Assembly: GCA_036741695.1 (NCBI GenBank)
Contig: DAINRU010000044.1
Span: 1 to 12,477 of the forward strand
Origin: JAFANK01 sp036741695
GTDB taxonomy: Bacteria; Vulcanimicrobiota; Vulcanimicrobiia; Eremiobacterales; Eremiobacteraceae
DNA length: 12,477 bases
Direction of reading: 5' to 3'
The position numbers and the translations under genes are program-made. This document shows, piece by piece, positions 6,865 through 12,477 of the stretch; within the stretch, counting starts at the first letter, position 1, and each line of letters opens with the position of its first letter. Under the pieces are notes generated by a model. That model did no database searches and was not told the DNA's origin. It was given only the letters and a program-made list of their open reading frames with translations.

Positions 6865-7910
6865 CGCAGATGCCTGACGGCGCACCCATGGGAACGCTGA
6901 CGCTCGTGCCCGTCGCGCAGATCGAGAAAGCGCTCCAGCAGCGCCGTCTGGAGATGATCGCCAAAGAAGAGCATCCGCATGCGCACACCTGCGTGATGAC
7001 CTTGATCATCGCGGTGCAAGACGAGCACGACAACGTTGAGGTCTTCAAGACGGTCGAGCAGCTGGCGGGTAAGTACCCCATCCGTGTCATCACCGTGCAG
7101 AGCACGGCAGGGCGCGGCGGTGACGAGCTGCTCGCCTGGATCAACGCTGCCTGCGAAGGTGAGCCGTCGGCTCCGATCTGCAGCGAGGAGATCGCGATCC
7201 AGGCCGGCGTCGACTCGGTCGATAGGGTCGTCTCAGCCGTACGCGGACTGCTCGTGCCGTATCTGCCGGTTTTCTTGTGGTGGCGCGGCAGCACGCCGCA
7301 CGGCGACTTCTTGTGGCGCGGCTTGCGCCCGATGTGCGATCGCATCATCGTCGATTCGATCCTCTTCGGAGACGGCGCAGCCGCCCTGGATACGCTGCGG
7401 CGGCTCGTCGGCGTCGGCGGCAAGCGCATGAGCGTGCGCGATCTCAACTGGGAGCGCACCGCGCCATGGCGAGCAGCCATTGCCACCTGCTTTGACGATC
7501 GCGAGATCCTCGCGCTGCTGCCCGACATCGACCGGTGCGCGATCACCTATGCGGCCGGCGGTGAGAAAGAGCTGCCCTCGGCGCGGGCCATGCTCATGCA
7601 GGGCTGGCTCACAAGCCGCTTGTCGCGCCTGCGCGGGCATTCGCGAACCGCGCCCGGCAAGAGCTGGGTGGACGTGGCGCCCGGACGCGTCGTAGCCATC
7701 ACGCTCACCGCGAGCCTAAATAAAGCTGCCGTCATGCTCGTGCGCCAGCCGTCGCCCAGCGGCATCGAGGTGCAAGCTCATGGCACGGACGGCGGGTTGC
7801 TGCGGCGCTGGCGCTTTCCCGCGCACACGCTCACCCAGGCCGAATTGCTCGACGGGTGCCTCGAGACGCTGGGCGCGGATCCGATCTTCGAGTCCGCTCT
7901 CGAATCCTAG
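6861..7910 (+). CDS. opcA: Glucose-6-phosphate dehydrogenase assembly protein OpcA
   Basis: OpcA associates with Zwf. In cyanobacteria it promotes Zwf assembly and activity and takes part in its redox control. The 349 residues show family signatures: VPYLPVFLWWRG (132-143), RIIVDS (161-166) and DLNWERTAPWRAAIATCFDD (194-213). The ATG at 6861 shares ATGA with the zwf stop, so the two are probably translationally coupled. A GTG at 6849 would add four residues inside zwf and is less likely. OpcA is classically described from Cyanobacteria and Actinobacteria. Genes for 6-phosphogluconolactonase or 6-phosphogluconate dehydrogenase, sometimes found nearby, are absent here. The stop is followed by 53 nt and then an apparently independent gene. 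Confidence 0.9.
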   Translation: MTQMPDGAPMGTLTLVPVAQIEKALQQRRLEMIAKEEHPHAHTCVMTLIIAVQDEHDNVEVFKTVEQLAGKYPIRVITVQSTAGRGGDELLAWINAACEGEPSAPICSEEIAIQAGVDSVDRVVSAVRGLLVPYLPVFLWWRGSTPHGDFLWRGLRPMCDRIIVDSILFGDGAAALDTLRRLVGVGGKRMSVRDLNWERTAPWRAAIATCFDDREILALLPDIDRCAITYAAGGEKELPSARAMLMQGWLTSRLSRLRGHSRTAPGKSWVDVAPGRVVAITLTASLNKAAVMLVRQPSPSGIEVQAHGTDGGLLRRWRFPAHTLTQAELLDGCLETLGADPIFESALES

Positions 7911-7936
7911 CACCTAGACGCCTGCCCGGGCTCCCG

Positions 7937-7945
7937 TGATATAAT
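7937..7945 (+). promoter_or_regulatory. Extended -10 promoter for the Uma2 gene
   Basis: TGATATAAT is a perfect extended -10 (TGn-TATAAT), lying 18 nt before the ATG at 7964. No good -35 is visible 16-18 nt upstream, which extended -10 promoters tolerate. It suggests this gene is transcribed separately from the opcA operon. GGGAAG at 7952-7957 is the matching ribosome binding site. Confidence 0.55.
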
Positions 7946-7963
7946 CCATGTGGGAAGTACTGT

Positions 7964-8518
7964 ATGTCAACCGTACGTGAGATCACCGTACCCGAGACAA
8001 AACCTGCAACGGAGTGGGTCAATGGTCGTGCGCTCCAAAAGGTGAGCCCTCAGGAGCGCCATGCCCGTGCTCAGGGTCGGATGGTTGCCGCGCTTGGTGC
8101 GTGGGCGGATGAAACGGGCTCAGGGCGCGTCGGCACCGAGTGGGAGTTTCGGGTAACGCCACCGCACGAGCCGACGAGACCACTCGTCCCAGACGTGGCG
8201 TTTCTCTCGTACGACCGGCTCGCGTATGAGCGAGATGACGCCGCCCAGATCCCGTACATGGCTCCCGACGTCGCCATCGAGATACGCTCTCCCGACGATC
8301 GTCTTTCCGATATCGACGAGAAGATCCGCGTCTATCTCGCCAGCGGCGCTGCGCTAGTGTTGCTTATTGACCCAGTCGAGCAGACGTTCACCGCACATGA
8401 TGCCAACGGCAGCCGAACATTCTCGCGCGATGATACGTTCACGCACGAGTCGCTCCCAGGTTTGACGATACAGGTCGCTTCCGTCTTCGAAAAGCCGCGA
8501 CCGAAGCGGCCTGCGTAA
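7964..8518 (+). CDS. Uma2 family (DUF820) PD-(D/E)xK nuclease-like protein
   Basis: The 184 residues match the compact Uma2 fold, a restriction-endonuclease-like domain abundant in Cyanobacteria and Chloroflexi, usually of unknown role. Key parts are an N-terminal strand pair (EWVNGRALQKVSPQERH), the region EWEFRVTP, PDVAFLSYDRL (76-86, Asp77), PDVAIEIRSPDDR (101-113, Glu106) and IDEKIRVYLASGAALVLLIDP with Lys120. These are the expected acidic and lysine positions of the active site. ATG 7964 has GGGAAG 6 nt upstream. The gene ends with tandem stops TAA TAG and converges on the next gene with 12 nt between them. Uma2 proteins often occur in many dispersed copies, so acquisition by transfer is plausible, but I see no flanking repeats. 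Nuclease activity is inferred from the family only. Confidence 0.88.
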   Translation: MSTVREITVPETKPATEWVNGRALQKVSPQERHARAQGRMVAALGAWADETGSGRVGTEWEFRVTPPHEPTRPLVPDVAFLSYDRLAYERDDAAQIPYMAPDVAIEIRSPDDRLSDIDEKIRVYLASGAALVLLIDPVEQTFTAHDANGSRTFSRDDTFTHESLPGLTIQVASVFEKPRPKRPA

Positions 8519-8530
8519 TAGCCGTCACTG

Positions 8531-9094
8531 CTATATCCGATAGGTCAGCGTGACTCCCCATCCATCGGTATTTGCACCTGCGAAGGTCGGCAAGAAGTTG
8601 TATCCGGCTCTGATGCCGACTCCCGAGCTGCCCCTGGGACCGAGATCGTAGCCCACGAACGCCGTACCGCCGACGCCACCAGTGGACCCGCTCGCGGAAC
8701 CCAGACCTGTGACGCTGACCGTCCCTGACTGTCCGTAGTACCCAACGCCCAGCCCTGCGTAGAGCTGGTCCGCTGTCCGCCCCTCAACGCCGAGCCAGTA
8801 GCTCGAGTAGCTCAGAGTCGCCCCCGATATGGGTGAGTGCGAGCCCCAGCCGTAGCCGCCGTAGACCGACACCGGAAACGACCCATGGGTGAAGTCGTAG
8901 CTTGCGTCCACGTCATAGACCGTGTGGATCAGCTGCTGCGAGTTGCTCGCGGTGGGGAAATACGCTCCGATGCCGATCTGGATCGGGTGACCCAAACCGC
9001 CGCCGGCGCGCGCCGTCGCTGGGCACACGACGACGGCAACGGCGATCAGCAACGGTGTTATGCGCGAGTAGAGTCGCGATGTTGGAACAGTCAC
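8531..9094 (-). CDS. Small exported beta-barrel-like protein, probably outer membrane
   Basis: From GTG 9094 the product is 187 residues. It starts with a signal peptide (SRLYSRITPLLIAVAVVVCPATARA, cut after ARA near residue 32). The rest is Gly/Ser/Tyr-rich with alternating hydrophobic residues, for example FPVSVYGGYGWGS, YWLGVEGRTADQLYAGLGVGYYG and GTAFVGYDLG. It ends GWGVTLTYRI. This pattern is typical of small eight-strand barrels such as the OmpA/OmpX type. AGGAG at 9103-9099, 4 nt before the GTG, decides the start; the frame stays open to 9148, but that extension is unlike a signal sequence. The C-terminal residue is Ile rather than the usual Phe or Trp. No specific family is recognised. 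It is important mainly because it implies an outer membrane. Confidence 0.72.
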   Translation of the reverse strand: MTVPTSRLYSRITPLLIAVAVVVCPATARAGGGLGHPIQIGIGAYFPTASNSQQLIHTVYDVDASYDFTHGSFPVSVYGGYGWGSHSPISGATLSYSSYWLGVEGRTADQLYAGLGVGYYGQSGTVSVTGLGSASGSTGGVGGTAFVGYDLGPRGSSGVGIRAGYNFLPTFAGANTDGWGVTLTYRI

Positions 9095-9245
9095 GATGCT
9101 CCTACTTTCAGAACGCGGGATGCCGCGCGAATGGCAACGAATTGTCACAAGCGCTTTTCGAGAGTCCGTATGATGACGTACAAGACTGCTGGCGCGCGAC
9201 CTGCTCTGTAGGCGATGATGCGACTGATAATGGCGGACTCAATCG
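9095..9245. other. Divergent intergenic region, barrel gene / GMC oxidoreductase
   Basis: These 151 nt separate the barrel gene from the GMC oxidoreductase and must hold both promoters. On the plus strand TGATAAT (9225-9231) is a possible -10 that would place the start of transcription only a few bases before ATG 9246. Only a weak GGCGGA (9232-9237) serves as a ribosome binding site there. I see no clear -35 on either strand. Confidence 0.35.
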
Positions 9246-10904
9246 ATGGGCGCTGAACGGCCCCAGGCATGCGATTTCGACGCCATCGTGGTTGGATCTG
9301 GAGCGACCGGAGGCGTGGCGGCGCTGGAACTGTGCCGCCAGGGTCTGCGCACGCTTGTCTTGGAAGCGGGGCCGGCGCTGCGCGGACCAGGCTCGTACGG
9401 CAATGAGCTCACAAATCTCGGCCGCGCGCTCGGCCAACGCCTGTTCAGCCGGCGCCAGTTCAACCAGGAATGGCATGCTGGGTATTGGGAGACCAATCCA
9501 GAGCTCTTCGTCGACGATACGCATCACCCGTACACCACGCCTGAGGATCAACCGTATCGCTGGATCCGGGGCCGCCAGGTGGGAGGCCGCTCGCACACCT
9601 GGGGCGGGGTCACGCTGCGCTTCTCAGATCACGAGTTCAAAGCCGGACGCGATGGCCTGTGCCCCGAGTGGCCCATCTCGACCGCGGACCTCTCGCCGTT
9701 TTACGATCGGCTAGAAGGCTTCTTCTCGGTTCACGGGGCTTGTGATGGCCTTGCCCAATTGCCGGACGGCAATTTCTTGGAGCCGAGCGGGTTCTCGCCC
9801 GGCGAGGACCTGTTCAAGCGGCGAGTGGAAGGCAGATTCGGGCGGCGAGTGATCATCTCGCGCGGCATACGCGCGCGTCGCTCGGCAGATAAAGGCGAAC
9901 GGTTCTCACGCCTGTCCAGCACGCGAACCACGCTCGCCGCTGCGCAGGAGACTGGGAATCTCACCCTGACCTCAGATTCGATCGTCTGCGGGATCGTGGT
10001 CGATACATCGACCGGCCGGGCCAATGGCGTCGAATACATCCACCGCCAGACAGGAGACCTGATGCGGGCGCGAGCACGCGTCGTCTTCTTGTGCGCGTCG
10101 TCGATCGAGAGTCTGCGGATCCTCATGATGTCGCACAGCCCAGCCCATCCGCAGGGGATCGGTGCGCAGTCCGGATTGCTCGGCAAAGGCCTCATGGACC
10201 ACATCGTGAGCAACTACTACTTCTTCATGCCGGAGGTCGCAGAGACAAACGATTTCGAGCTGCTCGGCAGCGATAGCATCATCATCCCGCGCTATCAGAA
10301 CCTCTCCGCGCAGTCGTCTGCGTTCAAACGGGGATTCGGCCTGTGGGGAGGCATCTCGCGCATGAAATTCCCTCGGCCGCTGCGCCGGCGCGAATCGGTC
10401 GCGCTCGGTTTTCTCTGCGCCATGGGCGAGACGCTGCCCGACGATAGCAATGCCGTCTCCCTCAACACCTCGGTGAAGGACGCCTGGGGCCTGCCGGTAC
10501 CCCATATCGCCTGCAAGTGGACCGAGAACGATCTCAAGCTCGCGGCTGCCATGCGTAGCGATGCCGAAGAGATGATCGAGGCGGCCGGCGGCGAGATCAC
10601 AACCCTGCCGCAGGTCATGCGCACGCCGCTGGTCGGTGAGTTCATGAAGACGATGCAAAAGCAGTGGGAGCTCACCGTACCCGGACTCTTCGTGCACGAG
10701 GTCGGCGGTGCGCGGATGGGGGCGAACCCACGGGACTCTGTGACGAACCCGTTCTGTCAGGTCTGGGAGGCACCAAATGTCTTCGTGACCGACGGCGCGT
10801 GCTGGGTCAGCTCCGGCTGGCAGAACCCGACCCTCACGGAGATGGCGATCACCGCTCGTGCGTGCGAGCACGCTACACGCTTGCTCAAGGCGGGCGATCT
10901 GTGA
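9246..10904 (+). CDS. GMC family FAD-dependent oxidoreductase
   Basis: The 552 residues are a full-length glucose-methanol-choline type flavoprotein that would oxidise an alcohol or sugar hydroxyl. The FAD-binding Rossmann motif DAIVVGSGATGG is at 12-23, with the ribose-binding Glu40 in LEAGP. GRQVGGRSHTWGGVTLR (109-125) is the second FAD-contacting signature. The C-terminal domain has FVHEVGGARMG (His484), then VTDGACW and GWQNPTLTEMAITAR with Asn527, matching the conserved NPxxT end of the family. No twin-arginine or Sec signal is present, so it is probably cytoplasmic. It overlaps the next gene by 4 nt (GTGA). The relatives I think of are the COG2303 choline/sugar dehydrogenases; the substrate cannot be told. 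A weak GGCGGA precedes the start. Confidence 0.9.
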   Translation: MGAERPQACDFDAIVVGSGATGGVAALELCRQGLRTLVLEAGPALRGPGSYGNELTNLGRALGQRLFSRRQFNQEWHAGYWETNPELFVDDTHHPYTTPEDQPYRWIRGRQVGGRSHTWGGVTLRFSDHEFKAGRDGLCPEWPISTADLSPFYDRLEGFFSVHGACDGLAQLPDGNFLEPSGFSPGEDLFKRRVEGRFGRRVIISRGIRARRSADKGERFSRLSSTRTTLAAAQETGNLTLTSDSIVCGIVVDTSTGRANGVEYIHRQTGDLMRARARVVFLCASSIESLRILMMSHSPAHPQGIGAQSGLLGKGLMDHIVSNYYFFMPEVAETNDFELLGSDSIIIPRYQNLSAQSSAFKRGFGLWGGISRMKFPRPLRRRESVALGFLCAMGETLPDDSNAVSLNTSVKDAWGLPVPHIACKWTENDLKLAAAMRSDAEEMIEAAGGEITTLPQVMRTPLVGEFMKTMQKQWELTVPGLFVHEVGGARMGANPRDSVTNPFCQVWEAPNVFVTDGACWVSSGWQNPTLTEMAITARACEHATRLLKAGDL

Positions 10905-11494
10905 ACGTGCCGCGCACACTCGTGCTGACCGGTGCGTCGGGATCCTTCGGGTCTGCCCTCAAGGCCGCTCTCGAGCGCGGGGGCAACCGCGTCGACACGC
11001 TACGCTATCAGCGTGATTGGACCTACGCCGACTACTCGGGCGCCGACGACAAACTGCGAACGGCCGACGTGCTCGTCCTCGCACATGGGTCCAGAGTCGA
11101 CCAGGCGATGGCTGCCAACTGCGAATCGTTCATCGCGTTCATCGAACGCTTTCGCCGGCTGAAAGCAGGCGGACCGGTCACACCGGAGATCTGGGCTGTG
11201 GGTTCGGAGATCGAGCTACACCCATCCTGGGGTAACAAAGATCTCGAGATCTACTCCCGCTCTAAGCGCGCGTTTGCACGCTACGCAGCCGGCCTCTTCC
11301 GCGATCCCAGCGTGATCTACCGGCATATCGTGCCGTCGGCCTTCACCTCACGGATGGGGCCTGGGCTCATGTCGGGCGAGACCGCGGCCAGAGTCGCGCT
11401 CTTCCTCATCCGCCGAGGCTGGCGTTATGTCCCCGTCACCTACACGGGAGTCGCGCTCGCGAACTACTTCCGCTTTCGCAGCCTTGCGTCGTGA
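10901..11494 (+). CDS. Short SDR-like NAD(P)-binding protein coupled to GMC oxidoreductase
   Basis: The 197-residue product starts at GTG 10901, which overlaps the GMC stop as GTGA. The Rossmann motif TGASGSFG is at 10-17 right after the start, which supports this choice. DVLVLAHG (56-63) replaces the usual NNAG strand, Ser102 sits in WAVGSE, and Y118-x3-K122 (YSRSK) completes a classical SDR triad. It is about 50 residues shorter than a typical SDR, apparently through a shorter region between the second and fourth strands. The C-terminus (WRYVPVTYTGVALANYFRF) is aromatic and hydrophobic and may contact a membrane or partner. Coupling to the GMC gene suggests successive redox steps on one substrate, perhaps oxidation followed by stereospecific reduction. 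That role is inference. Confidence 0.82.
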   Translation: MNVPRTLVLTGASGSFGSALKAALERGGNRVDTLRYQRDWTYADYSGADDKLRTADVLVLAHGSRVDQAMAANCESFIAFIERFRRLKAGGPVTPEIWAVGSEIELHPSWGNKDLEIYSRSKRAFARYAAGLFRDPSVIYRHIVPSAFTSRMGPGLMSGETAARVALFLIRRGWRYVPVTYTGVALANYFRFRSLAS

Positions 11495-11512
11495 ACGCCT
11501 GCGAGGAGCTTG

Positions 11513-12477
11513 TTAGCGGGCGGCTGCGGGGAGTCGACCGTTGCGTTTGCCGTTGGCGCTTGCCACCGGCGCGATGATGCGCGCGCCCAGCGCCTCGCGC
11601 AGCACTTGTGAGAGCTCATCCACGTAGACGAACTTGACGCCCTTGCGCACATCGGGCGGAACGTCTTCCATCACGTCGGGTTTGTTGCGGCTCGGCAAGA
11701 TGACTTTGTAGATCCCGGCCCGGCGCGCACCGAGGACTTTCTCTTTGACCCCGCCGATGGGCAGCACTTGCCCGGTCAGCGTGATCTCCCCGGTCATGGC
11801 CACGCCCGAATCGACCTTCTTGCCGGTCAGGGCCGAGACAAGCGAGGTCGCGATCGCGACGCCCGCGGACGGACCGTCCTTGGGCACGGCACCGGCCGGC
11901 ACGTGCACGTGCACGTCGTGTTTGGTGAAGTAATCATCCTTCAAGCCCAGCTCGCTCGAGCGACTACGCACAAACGCGAGCGCCGCCTGCGCTGACTCTT
12001 TCATGACGTCGCCGAGCTGTCCGGTGAGCGTGAGCTTGCCGGTGCCGGGCATGACCTTCGACTCGATGAAGACGATGTCGCCGCCCACCGGCGTCCAGAC
12101 AAGCCCGGTCGCGACGCCCTCCGTCGCCGTCCGCTTGGCGACCTCGGCGAAGAAGCGCTGCTTGCCCAAAAACTCGGGGACGTCGTCTGCCGTGACGCGC
12201 ACGGAGTAGGACGCGCGTTCGGCGACTTTGCGCGCGACTTTACGGGCAATCGTCGCGATCTCGCGCTCGAGATTGCGCACGCCCGCCTCGCGCGTGTAGT
12301 TGGCGGCGATGTCCTCAAGCGCGTCTTTGGTGATGGTGAGCTGCTTCGGGGTGAGGCCATTGGCCGTCAGCTGTTTGGGCACGAGGTACTTGCGCGCGAT
12401 CGCGACCTTCTCGGCCTGCGTATAGCCGGCAAGGCTGATGATCTCCATGCGGTCGCGCAGCGCCGGCTGGATGGTGT
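11513..12477 (-). CDS. lon: Lon ATP-dependent protease, C-terminal part (5' end outside window)
   Basis: The minus-strand frame is open at the window end and gives the last 320 residues of a protein normally near 800. It begins TIQPALRDRMEIISLAGYT, the end of the Lon AAA+ core with the arginine-finger region. The alpha-helical domain follows (YTREAGVRNLEREIATIARK), then the protease domain. The catalytic serine is in PKDGPSAG (codon 11869-11867) and the catalytic lysine in IGGVKEK (codon 11746-11744), the Ser-Lys dyad of Lon peptidases. MTGEITLTGQVLPIGG is also typical. After the usual end there is a basic tail (ANGKRNGRLPAAAR). Lon degrades misfolded and regulatory proteins in the cytoplasm. 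The stop is 18 nt from the convergent SDR gene, with no clear terminator between. Confidence 0.96.
   Translation of the reverse strand, partial: TIQPALRDRMEIISLAGYTQAEKVAIARKYLVPKQLTANGLTPKQLTITKDALEDIAANYTREAGVRNLEREIATIARKVARKVAERASYSVRVTADDVPEFLGKQRFFAEVAKRTATEGVATGLVWTPVGGDIVFIESKVMPGTGKLTLTGQLGDVMKESAQAALAFVRSRSSELGLKDDYFTKHDVHVHVPAGAVPKDGPSAGVAIATSLVSALTGKKVDSGVAMTGEITLTGQVLPIGGVKEKVLGARRAGIYKVILPSRNKPDVMEDVPPDVRKGVKFVYVDELSQVLREALGARIIAPVASANGKRNGRLPAAAR

Noticed and set aside
10664..10900. Longer SDR protein starting inside the GMC gene
   Set aside because: The added residues are a shifted reading of the GMC C-terminus. The Rossmann motif begins just after GTG 10901.
11495..11512. 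Bidirectional terminator between the SDR gene and lon
   Set aside because: The 18-nt gap contains no inverted repeat with a T-tract.

Overview
This 12.5-kb window comes from a high-GC bacterial chromosome. It encodes a small exported protein with beta-barrel character, which suggests a diderm. It also has a tkt-tal-zwf-opcA operon of the kind known from Actinobacteria and Cyanobacteria, and a Uma2-type nuclease. Together these suggest a deep-branching diderm of the Terrabacteria side (Ca. Eremiobacterota would fit). This is an inference from gene content, not a demonstrated assignment. There are no rRNA or tRNA genes, insertion sequences or CRISPR arrays that I can recognise.

Layout. Positions 1-688 (minus) hold the N-terminal 229 residues of an exported CsgG/FlgT-like protein, cut by the window edge. 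A 260-nt divergent intergenic region follows, with a possible extended -10 and strong hairpins reading toward the next gene. Positions 949-2013 (plus) encode SelD, selenide water dikinase. Its catalytic residue is encoded by an in-frame TGA at 1000-1002, followed by a hairpin that fits a bacterial SECIS. Conventional gene calling would start it at 1024 and lose the active site. Positions 2098-7910 (plus) form a tight pentose-phosphate operon: transketolase, transaldolase, glucose-6-phosphate dehydrogenase and its assembly protein OpcA. A Uma2 nuclease gene (7964-8518, plus) has its own TATAAT. It converges on a small exported beta-barrel-like protein (8531-9094, minus). Divergent from that is a two-gene unit, a GMC flavoprotein oxidoreductase (9246-10904) overlapping a short SDR-like protein (10901-11494). 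The window ends with the C-terminal 320 residues of Lon protease (11513-12477, minus).

How the genes work together. Zwf plus OpcA generate NADPH from glucose-6-phosphate, while Tkt and Tal recycle pentoses. SelD makes selenophosphate, the selenium donor for selenocysteine. SelD itself appears to need selenocysteine, so the genome should carry selA, selB and selC elsewhere. The main point of interest is this hidden selenoprotein and its decoding signal. Selenocysteine-containing SelD is an established phenomenon, so this is a mis-annotated selenoprotein in an unusual context rather than a wholly new system.
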